This document shows positions 45,146 to 55,055 of a stretch of 64,000 nucleotides of DNA, in pieces (the stretch's first letter is position 1; each line of letters starts with the position of its first letter). The stretch is from assembly GCF_040732315.1 (NCBI RefSeq), contig NZ_CP160388.1, positions 1,090,501 to 1,154,500 on the forward strand, read 5' to 3'. The notes beneath the pieces are model-generated. The model ran no database searches, was not told where the DNA came from, and saw only the letters and a list, made by a program, of their open reading frames with translations. A program made the translations under genes and the position numbers. The DNA comes from Oryzisolibacter sp. LB2S. Its GTDB lineage: Bacteria; Pseudomonadota; Gammaproteobacteria; Burkholderiales; Burkholderiaceae_C.

Positions 45146-46414
45146 ATGGCCTTGCACATCATCGACCGCAGGCTCTCCGGCAAGAACAAGTCGGTGGGCA
45201 ACCGCGAGCGCTTCATCCGCCGCTACAAGCAGCAGATCGCCGAGGCCGTGCGCCGTGCCGTGGACAAGCGCGACATTCGCCATATCGAGCAGGCCGAGAA
45301 CATCACCATCCCGCGCAAGGACATCCGCGAGCCGGTGTTCCGCCATGGTCAGGGCGGCATTCGCGACATGGTGCACGCGGGCAACAAGGACTATGTGCGC
45401 GGCGACCGCATCGCCCGGCCGCAGGGCGGCGCGGGCGGCAGCGGCTCGCAGGCCAGCGACAGCGGCGAGGGCGAGGATGACTTCACCTTCACGCTCACGC
45501 GCGAGGAGTTCATGCAGCTGTTCTTCGAGGACCTGGCCCTGCCGCGCATGCAGCGCACCCAGCTGGGCGAGACCCCGCAGTACAAGACGCGCCGCGCCGG
45601 CTACAGCCACGATGGCACGCCGCACAACCTGGCCGTGCTGCGCACCATGCGCGGCGCCCTGGGCCGGCGCATTGCGCTGACCAAGGCGCCGCACCGCGAG
45701 CTGCACGCGCTGCAGCAGGAGCTCGATGCGCTGCTGGCGCAGGACGACGGTACGAGCGAGGCCGTGGCCGAGCTGCAGCGGCGCATCGACGCGCTCAGGG
45801 AGCGCGTGTCCAAGGTGGCCTTTCTGGACCCGCTGGATCTGCGCTTTCGCAACCGCACCAAGGTGCCCGTGCCCAGCAGCCAGGCCGTGATGTTCTGCGT
45901 GATGGATGTCTCCGGCTCCATGGACCAGGAGCGCAAGGACCTGGCCAAGCGCTTCTTCATCCTGCTGTACCTGTTTCTCACGCGCCACTACGAGAAGATC
46001 GACATCGTCTTCATACGCCACCACACGCAGGCCGCCGAGGTCGACGAGGAGGCGTTCTTTCACTCCACCGAGAGCGGCGGCACCGTGGTCAGCAGCGCCC
46101 TGGTACTGCTCGAGCAGATCATGCGTGCGCGCTACCCTGCGGGCGACTGGAACATCTACGTCGCGCAGGCCAGCGACGGCGACAACTTCCACGACGACGG
46201 CGGCAACTGCCGCGCGCTGCTCGAGAGCAAGATCCTGCCGCAGGTGCGCTACTTCGCCTATGTGCAGGTGGCCCAGGAGGAGCAGAGCCTGTGGCAGGAA
46301 TACAGCCAGCTGCTGGCGCTGTTTCCGCAATTCGCCATGCGCAAGGTGGCCGCCGCGAGCGAGATCTACCCGGTGTTTCGCGACCTGTTCAAGAAAGAGG
46401 GGGCCGCGGCATGA
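45146..46414 (+). CDS. yeaH: DUF444 (YeaH/YhbH) vWA-domain protein
   Basis: Cytoplasmic protein of 422 aa of the YeaH/YhbH family. N-terminal MALHIIDRRLSGKNKSVGNR and RFIRRYKQQIAEAV are family hallmarks; the middle is a Gly/Ser/Asp-rich linker (about 92-110), and the C-terminal vWA-like domain has the MIDAS DVSGSM near residue 253 followed by HHTQAAEVDEEAFF. Partner of PrkA in stress response, mechanism unknown. CAGGGAG lies upstream of the ATG. Its TGA overlaps the spoVR ATG by 4 bp. Confidence 0.94.
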   Translation: MALHIIDRRLSGKNKSVGNRERFIRRYKQQIAEAVRRAVDKRDIRHIEQAENITIPRKDIREPVFRHGQGGIRDMVHAGNKDYVRGDRIARPQGGAGGSGSQASDSGEGEDDFTFTLTREEFMQLFFEDLALPRMQRTQLGETPQYKTRRAGYSHDGTPHNLAVLRTMRGALGRRIALTKAPHRELHALQQELDALLAQDDGTSEAVAELQRRIDALRERVSKVAFLDPLDLRFRNRTKVPVPSSQAVMFCVMDVSGSMDQERKDLAKRFFILLYLFLTRHYEKIDIVFIRHHTQAAEVDEEAFFHSTESGGTVVSSALVLLEQIMRARYPAGDWNIYVAQASDGDNFHDDGGNCRALLESKILPQVRYFAYVQVAQEEQSLWQEYSQLLALFPQFAMRKVAAASEIYPVFRDLFKKEGAAA

Positions 46415-48039
46415 ACCTCTCGCAATACCCCGTGCTGGCGCGCCGTGCCGCACATCACTCCTGGAAGCAGGCCGCTGCGGCCGAGCGCCGCCAGCGCGGC
46501 GTGCCCCGCGTCCTGCTGCCTGCGGGCAAGCGGCCCGCCCATCCCTTGCCCGACCCGAGCGACTGGACCTTCGAGCTCATCGAGCGCTATCACGGCGCGA
46601 TTGCCGCCACGGCAGAGCGCTATGGCCTGGACACCTACCCCAACCAGCTCGAGGTCATCTCCGCCGAGCAGATGATGGACGCCTATGCGAGCGTGGGCAT
46701 GCCCGTGGGCTATCGCCACTGGAGCTACGGCAAGGAGTTTCTCGCCACCGAGAGGCGCTACCGCCGCGGCCACATGGGCCTGGCCTACGAGATCGTCATC
46801 AACTCCAACCCCTGCATCAGCTACCTGATGGAGGAGAACACCACCGCCATGCAGGCGCTGGTCATCGCCCATGCCGCCTACGGGCACAACAGCTTCTTCA
46901 AGGGCAACTACCTGTTCGGCATGTGGACCGACGCGGGCAGCATCATCGACTACCTGGTCTACGCGCGCGACTTCGTGGCCCAGTGCGAGGAGCGCTACGG
47001 CCTGGACACCGTGGAGCAGTGGCTCGATTCCTGCCACGCGCTGACCAACCTGGGCGTGGACCGCTATCACCGCCCGTCCAAGAAAAGCCTGGCGCGCGAG
47101 CGCGCCGAGCGCGAGCAGCGCGAGGCCTATGCCCAGCAGCAGGTCAACGTGCTGTGGCGCACGCTGCCCACGCGCCCGGGCAAGGACAGCGCGGTGCAGG
47201 GGGCGGAGCGCTTCCCCAAGGAGCCCGAGGAGAACATCCTCTACTTCATCGAGAAGAACGCCCCCCTGCTCGAGCCCTGGCAGCGCGAGATCGTGCGCAT
47301 CGTGCGCAAGATCGCCCAGTACTTCTACCCGCAGCGCCAGACCCAGGTCATGAACGAGGGCTGGGCCACCTTCTGGCATTACACGCTGCTCAACACCTTG
47401 TACGACGAGGGCTGGCTGACCGACGGCGTCATGGTCGAATGGCTGTCCTCGCACACCAACGTGATCTACCAGCCGCCCGTGGGGCACCCCGCCTACAGCG
47501 GCATCAATCCGTACGCGCTGGGCTTTGCCATGTACCGGGACATTCAGCGCATCTGCCAGGAGCCCACGGAGGAAGACCGACGCTGGTTCCCTGATCTGGC
47601 CGGCACGCCCTGGCTGCCGGCGCTGCACCACGCCATGCAGAACTTCAAGGACGAGAGCTTCGTGGGCCAGTACCTGAGCCCGCACCTGATGCGCAAGATG
47701 CGCCTGTTCGCCATCCACGACGACGCGAGCGAGCGCGAACTGCTGGTGAGCGCCATCCATGACGAGGACGGCTACCGCGAGCTGCGCCAGACGCTCTCGC
47801 AGCAGTACGACCTGGGCGTGCGCGAGCCCAACATCCAGGTCTGGAACGTGAACCTGCGCGGCGACCGGTGCCTGACCCTGCGCCACACCCAGTACCAGGG
47901 CCGGCCCCTGGCCGACGACGCGCTGGAGGTGCTCAAGCATGTGGCGCGCCTGTGGGGCTTTGGCGTGCAGCTCGAGAGCGTCAATGGCGACGGCGCCTTG
48001 CCGGTGCTGCTGCACAGCGTGCCCGCGCCCTCTGCCTAG
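46411..48039 (+). CDS. SpoVR family protein (YcgB)
   Basis: Cytoplasmic protein of 542 aa; family named for a Bacillus spore-cortex gene but common in non-sporulating bacteria. Conserved blocks include DWTFELIERYHGAIAATAER, HWSYGKEF, the acidic/His-rich LMEENTTAMQALVIAHAAYG with NSFFKGNYLF, and NEGWATFWHY (an ExxxH-type motif). The function is unknown, possibly metal dependent. It is translationally coupled to yeaH, completing the prkA-yeaH-spoVR unit seen across proteobacteria. Confidence 0.95.
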   Translation: MNLSQYPVLARRAAHHSWKQAAAAERRQRGVPRVLLPAGKRPAHPLPDPSDWTFELIERYHGAIAATAERYGLDTYPNQLEVISAEQMMDAYASVGMPVGYRHWSYGKEFLATERRYRRGHMGLAYEIVINSNPCISYLMEENTTAMQALVIAHAAYGHNSFFKGNYLFGMWTDAGSIIDYLVYARDFVAQCEERYGLDTVEQWLDSCHALTNLGVDRYHRPSKKSLARERAEREQREAYAQQQVNVLWRTLPTRPGKDSAVQGAERFPKEPEENILYFIEKNAPLLEPWQREIVRIVRKIAQYFYPQRQTQVMNEGWATFWHYTLLNTLYDEGWLTDGVMVEWLSSHTNVIYQPPVGHPAYSGINPYALGFAMYRDIQRICQEPTEEDRRWFPDLAGTPWLPALHHAMQNFKDESFVGQYLSPHLMRKMRLFAIHDDASERELLVSAIHDEDGYRELRQTLSQQYDLGVREPNIQVWNVNLRGDRCLTLRHTQYQGRPLADDALEVLKHVARLWGFGVQLESVNGDGALPVLLHSVPAPSA

Positions 48040-48118
48040 CCGTAGGCCGCGCCGAAAAGGCGTTGCGGCGCGTGTCTGACCTCGGCCCCGCACGGCACCT
48101 CATGGGCGCCGCGCCGAT

Positions 48119-49234
48119 TCAGGCGAACACCCCCGCCTGGTCCTGCATGCGCGCCGACACCTCGCCCAGGTGGTGCAGGGTGTCGCCCCAGCCCATCTCG
48201 AGCTGCGTGAGCGTCTTGAAGTAGTGGCTGACGATGTACTCGTCCGTGACGCCTATGCCGCCGGAGAGCTGCACGGCCTGCTGGCCCACGAAGCGCATCG
48301 ACTGGCCCAGCTGCACCTTGGCGCGTGACAGGGCGCGGCGGCGCTCGTCGCGCGCGGCGCCTAGCTTGAGGCTGGCGTAGTAGCTCATGGAGCGCGCGAG
48401 CTCGAGCTGCATCTTCATGTCGGCCGCGCGGTGGCGCAGGGCCTGGAAGCTCGCAATCGGCACGCCGAACTGCCGGCGCTGGTTCAGGTAGTCGAAGGTG
48501 ACGGCGCAGGTCTGGTCCATCACGCCCACGGCGTAGGCGCAGGCGGCGGCGATGCCGGTGTCCTGGGCCAGCTCCAGTGCGGCCAGGCCGTCGGTGGTGA
48601 TGAGCGTGGCCGGCGTGTTGACGAGCTGCAGATCCGCGCCGCGGCTGCCGTCCTGCAGGCCGTAGCCGCGCGTGGTGCTGCCGGCGGCGCCGTGCTCCAC
48701 CAGAAACAGCGCAATCTGCCCATCGAGCCGCGCGGGCACGATGAAGGCGTCTGCCTGGTCGCCCGCGGGGACTATGTTTTTGATAGCTGTCAGCGTGTAT
48801 CCGGTGGGCGTTGCAACTGCTTTTGCCTCACATTGATCGAGGTGGTAGCGGGCCTTGCGCTCCTGCTGTGCCAGCACCACCAGGGCCTGGCCGCTGGCGA
48901 TGCGCGGCAGCCAGGCGGCCTGCAGCTCGGCGCTGGCGTACTGGCTCAGCACGCTGGTGGCGATGAAGGTCTGCGCCAGCGGCTCGAGCACGATGCCGCG
49001 GCCCAGCTCTTCCATGGCGATCATGGCGTCGATGGCGCCCTGGCCCATGCCGCCATGGGCCTCGGGCACGGTCAGGGCCGTGAGGCCGAGTTCGGCCAGC
49101 TCGCCATAGGCCGCGCGGTCGAAGCCGCCCGCGGCGACGATGGCGCGGCGGCGCTCGAAGCCATAGCCCTTGTCCACCCAGCGGCGCACGGCGTCGCGCA
49201 GTTGTTCCTGGTCGTCGGAGAAGTTGAAGTCCAT
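48119..49234 (-). CDS. Acyl-CoA dehydrogenase family protein (PimD-like small subunit)
   Basis: Acyl-CoA dehydrogenase-fold protein of 371 aa, beginning MDFNFSDDQEQLRDAVRRWV from the ATG at 49234. The family core is visible (EAHGGMGQGAIDAMIAMEEL; FDYLNQRRQFGVPIASFQAL; AVQLSGGIGVTDEY), but the usual catalytic YEGT-type motif is absent. Such proteins often pair with a second dehydrogenase as an alpha2-beta2 complex, like PimC/PimD or the steroid-chain enzymes. The partner gene lies 14 bp upstream. A repeat copy at 48771-48830 encodes residues around 135-155. The start is chosen at the conserved N-terminus. Confidence 0.88.
   Translation of the reverse strand: MDFNFSDDQEQLRDAVRRWVDKGYGFERRRAIVAAGGFDRAAYGELAELGLTALTVPEAHGGMGQGAIDAMIAMEELGRGIVLEPLAQTFIATSVLSQYASAELQAAWLPRIASGQALVVLAQQERKARYHLDQCEAKAVATPTGYTLTAIKNIVPAGDQADAFIVPARLDGQIALFLVEHGAAGSTTRGYGLQDGSRGADLQLVNTPATLITTDGLAALELAQDTGIAAACAYAVGVMDQTCAVTFDYLNQRRQFGVPIASFQALRHRAADMKMQLELARSMSYYASLKLGAARDERRRALSRAKVQLGQSMRFVGQQAVQLSGGIGVTDEYIVSHYFKTLTQLEMGWGDTLHHLGEVSARMQDQAGVFA
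48771..48830 (+). repeat. Interspersed GATAGCTG repeat, copy inside acyl-CoA dehydrogenase gene
   Basis: Reads TTTTTGATAGCTGTCAGCG, then GGGCGTTGCAACTGCTTTTG. Lies antisense within the gene, encoding a segment around TAIKNIV. Confidence 0.85.
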
Positions 49235-49248
49235 GGGGTTGTCTCCTG

Positions 49249-50454
49249 TCAGCCGAGCACGGTCTGGGCCACGATGTTGCGCTGCACCTCGTTGCTGCCG
49301 CCGTAGATCGTGGTCTTGCGCATGTTGAAGTAGGTGGAGGCCAGCGGCGCGTTGGCCAGCGTGCCGCCAGGGAAACCGCCGATCGCCCCTGCGGCAGCGT
49401 CGCCCTGCCAGCCCGCGTCCATGGCCTCGTGGATCAGCGGCAGCGCGAACGGGCCGGCGGCCAGCATCATGAGTTCGCTGTAGCGCTGCTGGATCTCGCT
49501 GCCGCGGATCTTCAAGAGGCCCGCGATGTCCAGCGGGTTCTTGCCGCTCTTTTCCATGCTGAGCACGCGCAGCACCAGCATCTCCAGCGCCACGACGTCC
49601 ACCTCCAACAGGGCGATCTGGTCGCGAAAGCGGTTGTCGTCCCACAGGCCTTCGTTTTTGGCGATGCGCTTCAAACGCTCGAGCTCGCGCTTGGCGCGGT
49701 TGACGTCGGCGATGTTGGTGCGCTCGTGCGAGAGCAGGAGCTTGGCGTAGGTCCAGCCCTTGTTCTCCTCGCCGATGAGGTTCTCCACCGGCACCTCGAC
49801 GTTGTCGAAGAACACCTCGTTGACCTCGCATTCGCCATCGAGCAGTCGTATGGGTCGCACGGTGACGCCGGGCGACTTCATGTCCAGCAGCAGAAAGCTG
49901 ATGCCCGTCTGCGGCTTGCCCTCATTGCTGGTGCGCACCAGGTTGAACATCCAGTCGCCATGCTGGCCCAGCGTGGTCCAGGTCTTCTGGCCGTTGACGA
50001 TGTACTTGTCGCCGCGGCGTTCGGCGCGGGTCTTGAGGCTGGCCAGGTCCGAGCCCGAGCCCGGCTCGCTGTAGCCCTGGCTCCACCAGACGGAGCCGTC
50101 GGCAATGCCGGGCAGGAAGCGCCGTTGCTGCTCGGGCGTGCCGTAGGCCATGATGACGGGCGCCACCATCACCGGGCCGAAGGGCATGATGCGCGGCGCG
50201 CCGGCCATGGCGCATTCCTCCTCGAACAAATGCTTTTGCACGGCCGTCCAGCCCGGGCCGCCGAACTCCCTGGGCCAGCCAAAGGCCAACCAGCCCTTCT
50301 GGCCCAGGATCCTGGCCCAGCCCTGCATGTCGTCGCGCGTCAGGCGCAGGGCGTTGTGCACCTTGTGGGCGATCTCGGGCGGCAGATGGGCGCGCACCCA
50401 GTCGCGCACCTCCTCGCGGAAGGCCTGTTCTTCGGGGGTGAATGCGAGATCCAT
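49249..50454 (-). CDS. Acyl-CoA dehydrogenase (PimC-like large subunit)
   Basis: FAD-containing acyl-CoA dehydrogenase of 401 aa. Seen: MDLAFTPEEQAFREEVRDWV, FGGPGWTAVQKHLFEEEC, the flavin loop QGYSEPGSGSDLASLKT near residue 130 and VNGQKTWTT. The place of the usual catalytic Glu reads IYGGSNEVQRN, so Glu is replaced by Gly, as in PimC and related heteromeric enzymes where the base is elsewhere. Expected partner is the downstream 371-aa protein, and ETF the electron acceptor. A dicarboxylic or ring-derived acyl-CoA substrate is possible, but not shown. GGAGGCACAGC precedes the ATG. Confidence 0.92.
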   Translation of the reverse strand: MDLAFTPEEQAFREEVRDWVRAHLPPEIAHKVHNALRLTRDDMQGWARILGQKGWLAFGWPREFGGPGWTAVQKHLFEEECAMAGAPRIMPFGPVMVAPVIMAYGTPEQQRRFLPGIADGSVWWSQGYSEPGSGSDLASLKTRAERRGDKYIVNGQKTWTTLGQHGDWMFNLVRTSNEGKPQTGISFLLLDMKSPGVTVRPIRLLDGECEVNEVFFDNVEVPVENLIGEENKGWTYAKLLLSHERTNIADVNRAKRELERLKRIAKNEGLWDDNRFRDQIALLEVDVVALEMLVLRVLSMEKSGKNPLDIAGLLKIRGSEIQQRYSELMMLAAGPFALPLIHEAMDAGWQGDAAAGAIGGFPGGTLANAPLASTYFNMRKTTIYGGSNEVQRNIVAQTVLG

Positions 50455-50502
50455 GCTGTGCCTCCTTGTATGTCGCGGACGGTTGTAGCATGGACGTTCG
50501 CG

Positions 50503-51216
50503 CTATTCCTGTCCGGGCGGCGACAGCGCAGAGTCCAAGTCCAGCGCAGGGTCCAGCCCCAGCTCGGCGCACAGGCGGCGCACGGTGGCCTGCAGCTGGG
50601 CCACGTCCGACTCCAGCGCCTGCACGCGCGCCTGCAGGGCCGGGGCCGCGGGGGCGCCGCCACCGCCACCAGCAGCGGCCTGCAGTGCTTCGACATCGAC
50701 CGGGCCGCACAGCAGCTGGGCCCAGCGGCTCTCGCGCGCGCCGGGCGCACGCGGCAGCAGCGTGACCAGCGGGCCGCCCTTGTCGTCGCCGCGCTCGGCC
50801 AGCTCGTTCAGAAAGGCCTCGACCGACGAGGTGTCGGCAAAGCGGTGCCAGCGCTCGGCGTTCAGGCGCAGCTCGGCCGCGGTCTGCGGGCCGCGCAGCA
50901 TGAGCAGGCCCAGGAGCGCCGCAGCCTGGCTTGGCACGCCCATGCCGCGCTCGAAGTTGTGCTCCCAGCGCGCCACGCGGGCGCCGCCTATCTCCACCAC
51001 CAGCGCCTGCTCGCGCAGCGTCTCGAGCGCCTGCAGCACCTCGTCGTCCGTGAGCTGCATGACGGGCTCGCGGCTCGTCTTCTGGTTGCAGCCTGTGACC
51101 AGGCTGTTGAGCGTGAGCGGGTAGCTGTCGGGCACGGTGCGGGACTTTTCCAGCAGCGTGGCGAGCACGCGGGCCTCGGGGGCCGAGAGGGGGCGTTGTC
51201 GGGGGTCGAAGGGCAT
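50503..51216 (-). CDS. yceH: DUF480 family winged-helix protein YceH
   Basis: Cytoplasmic protein of 237 aa. [20 protein letters not shown] and [20 protein letters not shown] are diagnostic of DUF480, which contains two winged-helix domains; function unknown. The C-terminal part has a Gly/Ala linker (about 185-195) and a short predicted coiled coil ([20 protein letters not shown]). Divergent from purN with only 20 bp between the starts. Confidence 0.92.
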   Translation of the reverse strand: MPFDPRQRPLSAPEARVLATLLEKSRTVPDSYPLTLNSLVTGCNQKTSREPVMQLTDDEVLQALETLREQALVVEIGGARVARWEHNFERGMGVPSQAAALLGLLMLRGPQTAAELRLNAERWHRFADTSSVEAFLNELAERGDDKGGPLVTLLPRAPGARESRWAQLLCGPVDVEALQAAAGGGGGAPAAPALQARVQALESDVAQLQATVRRLCAELGLDPALDLDSALSPPGQE

Positions 51217-51236
51217 GGCGGGATAATCCGGATCAC

Positions 51237-51815
51237 ATGAAAAACATCGTGATTCTGATCTCTGGCGGTGGCTCCAACATGGCCGCCATCATTCGTACGG
51301 CCCAGCAGCAGGACTGGGCGGGGCGCCACGGCATCCGCGTGGCCGCGGTGCTGAGCAACAAGGCAGATGCCAAGGGCCTGGCCCTGGCGCGCGAGCAGGG
51401 CATTGCCACCGAGGTGCTGGACCACAAGGCCTACCCCTCGCGCGAGGCCTTCGACGCCGCCCTGGCCCAGGCCATCGACGCCCATGACCCGGCGCTGGTG
51501 GTGCTGGCGGGCTTCATGCGCATCCTCACGCCGGGCTTTGTGGCGCATTTCGCAGGCCGGCTGGTGAACATCCATCCCTCGCTGCTGCCGGCCTTCACCG
51601 GGCTGCACACGCACCAGAGGGCCATCGACGCGGGCTGCAGGTTTGCCGGGGCCACCGTGCACGAGGTGACGGCCGAGCTCGACGTCGGCCCCATCCTCGA
51701 CCAGGCCGTGGTGCCGGTGCTTCCGGACGACACGGCCGACACGCTGGCCGCGCGCGTGCTCACGCAGGAGCATGTGATCTACCCGCGTGCGGTGCTCGCG
51801 CATCTGCTACGTTAA
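51237..51815 (+). CDS. purN: Phosphoribosylglycinamide formyltransferase
   Basis: Folate-dependent GAR transformylase of purine synthesis (192 aa). [15 protein letters not shown] is the phosphate-binding N-terminus; the catalytic triad appears as N and H in [20 protein letters not shown] (near residue 105) and D in [10 protein letters not shown] near 143. Only a weak ribosome site (GGAT) is visible, and the yceH start is 20 bp away on the other strand; a GATAAT at 51222-51227 could give a nearly leaderless transcript. A repeat copy begins at the stop codon. Confidence 0.97.
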   Translation: MKNIVILISGGGSNMAAIIRTAQQQDWAGRHGIRVAAVLSNKADAKGLALAREQGIATEVLDHKAYPSREAFDAALAQAIDAHDPALVVLAGFMRILTPGFVAHFAGRLVNIHPSLLPAFTGLHTHQRAIDAGCRFAGATVHEVTAELDVGPILDQAVVPVLPDDTADTLAARVLTQEHVIYPRAVLAHLLR

Positions 51816-51863
51816 CCATAGCTTGCCGCGCTTGTCCAGCAAGGGCTGGAGGCTGTTTTTGCC
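51816..51863 (+). repeat. Interspersed GATAGCTG repeat, copy after purN
   Basis: Starts one base beyond the purN stop: CCATAGCTTGCCGCGCTTG, then CAAGGGCTGGAGGCTGTTTTT. Slightly diverged (ATAGCTTG for ATAGCTG) but with the same order and spacing. Confidence 0.8.
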
Positions 51864-51914
51864 ATTTATCCGGGGTGCGGCGCGGCCGGGCGGCAAGATG
51901 GGACAATCACGCCC

Positions 51915-53186
51915 ATGCATCCCAAAGCCCTTCTGGACGCCTGCGCCGAGCTGGTGCGTCTGACCCTGAACTTCGAACACCCGGCCGACGCCGTGGTGTC
52001 GCGCTATTTCCGTGACCATCGCAACCTGGGCCCGCGCGAGCGCGCCACGCTGGCCGAGACGGCCTACGCCGTGCTGCGCAAAAAGCCCTTGTTCGAGCAG
52101 CTCGCGCGCTCGGGCTCGGGCCCGAAGGAGCGGCGCCTGGCCATCCTGGGCTTTTTCGGCCCGCGCGATTTTCTGAAGAGCGCCCTCACGCCACAAGAGA
52201 AGGACTGGGTGGACGCCTGCGACGCCGTGCGCGAGGAGGACTTGCTCGAACCCCAGCGCCACAATCTGCCCCAATGGCTGGCCGAGCCGCTCAAGGCCCA
52301 GCTGGGCGACGAATTCTGGGCCCTGGCGCGCAGCCTGCAGGAGCAGGCGCCGCTGGACCTGCGCGTCAACACTCTGCAGGCAAAACGCGACCAGATCCAG
52401 AAGGAACTTGCGCAGGCAGCTATTCAATCCGTAGCAACGCCGTATTCGCCCTGGGGCCTGCGTGTGGCGGGAAAGCCCGCGCTCAATCGGCTCGATGCCT
52501 TCACGCGCGGCGCGCTCGAGGTGCAGGACGAGGGCTCGCAGCTGCTCGCGCTGCTGCTGGACGCCAAGCGCGGCGAGATGGTGGTCGATTTTTGCGCCGG
52601 CGCGGGCGGCAAGACGCTGGCCATCGGCGCGCAGATGCGCAACACCGGGCGGCTCTATGCGTTCGACGTGTCGGGCCACCGGCTCGATGCGCTCAAACCC
52701 CGCCTGGCGCGCTCGGGCCTGTCCAACGTGCACCCGGCGGCCCTGGCGCATGAGAGGGACGAGCGCGTCAAGCGCCTGGCCGGCAAGATAGACCGCGTGC
52801 TGGTCGATGCGCCCTGCAGCGGCCTGGGTACGCTCAGGCGCAACCCCGACCTCAAATGGCGCCAGAGCCCACAGGCGGTGCAGGAACTCACGGCCAAGCA
52901 GGCCGCCATCCTGGCCAGCGCCGCGCGCCTGGTCAAACCCGGCGGGCGCCTGGTCTATGCCACCTGCAGCGTGCTGCCCGAGGAGAACGAGGCCATTGCA
53001 AAGGCCTTTGGTGCGGCCCATGCCGACTTCGTGCCGCTGAGCGCGGGCGAGCTGCTGGCGCAGCTCAAGGTGGAGCAGGCCGCCGGCCTGTGCAGCGGCG
53101 GCGAGGACGGCCAGCGCTACCTGCGCCTGTGGCCGCATCGGCACGAGACCGACGGCTTCTTTGCCGCCGTGTGGCAGAGAAAGTAG
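51915..53186 (+). CDS. RsmB-type 16S rRNA (cytosine-5) methyltransferase
   Basis: NOL1/NOP2/Sun-type RNA m5C methyltransferase (423 aa), closest in layout to RsmB, which modifies C967 of 16S rRNA. An N-terminal helical region is followed by the SAM-binding motif DFCAGAGGKTLAIGAQ near residue 225, DAPCSGLGTLRRNPDLKW (releasing Cys near 300) and the nucleophile Cys in YATCSVLPEEN near 352. It lacks the full NusB-like N-terminal domain length of E. coli RsmB, so the exact target is not certain. The segment around residues 157-174 (AQAAIQSVA) derives from a repeat copy at 52381-52436. Confidence 0.92.
   Translation: MHPKALLDACAELVRLTLNFEHPADAVVSRYFRDHRNLGPRERATLAETAYAVLRKKPLFEQLARSGSGPKERRLAILGFFGPRDFLKSALTPQEKDWVDACDAVREEDLLEPQRHNLPQWLAEPLKAQLGDEFWALARSLQEQAPLDLRVNTLQAKRDQIQKELAQAAIQSVATPYSPWGLRVAGKPALNRLDAFTRGALEVQDEGSQLLALLLDAKRGEMVVDFCAGAGGKTLAIGAQMRNTGRLYAFDVSGHRLDALKPRLARSGLSNVHPAALAHERDERVKRLAGKIDRVLVDAPCSGLGTLRRNPDLKWRQSPQAVQELTAKQAAILASAARLVKPGGRLVYATCSVLPEENEAIAKAFGAAHADFVPLSAGELLAQLKVEQAAGLCSGGEDGQRYLRLWPHRHETDGFFAAVWQRK
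52381..52436 (-). repeat. Interspersed GATAGCTG repeat, copy inside rsmB-like gene
   Basis: Reverse-oriented: begins CAAAACGCGA, ends GCAGGCAGCTATTCAATCCG. The middle is diverged and the hairpin is lost, suggesting an older copy adapted as coding sequence. Confidence 0.65.
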
Positions 53187-53240
53187 GGTGATGCGGCCCT
53201 GAAGGCCACAGGGCTGTTGCCACCGTCTGTTGCCACCGTC

Positions 53241-53260
53241 ATCCCCGCGAAGGCGGGGAT
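53241..53260. repeat. REP/dRS3-like palindrome
   Basis: Perfect 8-bp stem ATCCCCGC / GCGGGGAT with a GAAG loop, preceded by CCGTC. This CGTCATCCCCGCGAAGGCGG-type palindrome is a common small dispersed repeat in proteobacteria. It sits just before a bidirectional terminator. Confidence 0.7.
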
Positions 53261-53287
53261 CCTCAGAGGAGGCGACGCAAGCCCATG

Positions 53288-53323
53288 AAAAAACCGCCAG
53301 AGCCTGCGCCGTGGCGGTTTTTT
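53288..53323. terminator. Bidirectional terminator between rsmB-like gene and rpmG
   Basis: AAAAAACCGCCA pairs with TGGCGGTTTTTT around a 12-base loop, giving a T-run on both strands. Serves the convergent methyltransferase and ribosomal protein genes. Confidence 0.93.
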
Positions 53324-53341
53324 CGTGGGAGCGGTGCCGAA

Positions 53342-53512
53342 TTACTTCAGCTTGGCTTCCTTGTACTCGACGTGCTTGCGAGCCTTGGGATCGAACTTGA
53401 TGATGCTCATCTTCTCGGGCATCGTCTTCTTGTTCTTGGTGGTGGTGTAGAAGTGACCGGTTTCAGCCGTGGAAACCAGCTTGATCTTTTCGCGTCCGCC
53501 TTTTGCAGCCAT
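53342..53512 (-). CDS. rpmG: 50S ribosomal protein L33
   Basis: Ribosomal protein L33 (56 aa): [20 protein letters not shown], then [13 protein letters not shown] and EYKEAKLK. It is the Cys-free (zinc-independent) form. ATG at 53512, ribosome site AAGGAGAA just upstream. Second gene of the rpmB-rpmG operon, 20 bp after rpmB, and ends at the bidirectional terminator. Confidence 0.97.
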   Translation of the reverse strand: MAAKGGREKIKLVSTAETGHFYTTTKNKKTMPEKMSIIKFDPKARKHVEYKEAKLK

Positions 53513-53532
53513 GGTGGTTCTCCTTCAGTGAA

Positions 53533-53766
53533 TCAGGCCTGGCCACGGGCACGCATGTCTGCGAGCACGGAGTCGATGCCGTTCTTGTCGATCAGACGCA
53601 GGGCGGCGCTGGAGACACGCAGGCGCACCCAGCGGTTTTCGCTTTCCACCCAGAAACGACGGTACTGCAGGTTGGGCAGGAAACGACGCTTGGTCTTGTT
53701 GTTGGCGTGGGAAACGTTGTTTCCCACCATGGGCTTCTTGCCCGTAACTTCACATACGCGTGCCAT
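53533..53766 (-). CDS. rpmB: 50S ribosomal protein L28
   Basis: Ribosomal protein L28 (77 aa): [20 protein letters not shown], then [18 protein letters not shown] and [16 protein letters not shown] single Cys near the N-terminus rather than the zinc-binding pairs. ATG at 53766; the longer open frame upstream is not conserved. Begins the rpmB-rpmG operon, with a -10 box near 53889. Confidence 0.97.
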   Translation of the reverse strand: MARVCEVTGKKPMVGNNVSHANNKTKRRFLPNLQYRRFWVESENRWVRLRVSSAALRLIDKNGIDSVLADMRARGQA

Positions 53767-53888
53767 GAGGACACTCCGGTAGTTGCACGGCTGCCGGCCC
53801 TTGCGGCTGGCAGCCTCACCTCGCCAGTTGAATCGGGTGGCGGTAACCCGGCGTCTTTCGGGCGGGCCCGAATTCAGCAAAGCCGCGC

Positions 53889-53894
53889 ATTATA
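53889..53894 (-). promoter_or_regulatory. Candidate -10 box for rpmB-rpmG
   Basis: Perfect TATAAT on the minus strand, about 120 bp before the rpmB start, between trxB and rpmB. No good -35 hexamer is seen at the usual distance. A leader of about 115 nt would follow. Confidence 0.5.
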
Positions 53895-53909
53895 GCGCGA
53901 CATGAAAAT

Positions 53910-54917
<1,008 letters not shown>

Positions 54918-55055
54918 TCAGCGCGGCCATTGTATGAATCCACGAATAACGTCGGGCGGCTACGTGCATGGCGGCTGCAGCCCCCTGGCAAGGGACTGGC
55001 AGTCCCCCTCATGGGGTAAGCTTCACGGCTGTTTTCCCAACCGGTTCGCGATCTC

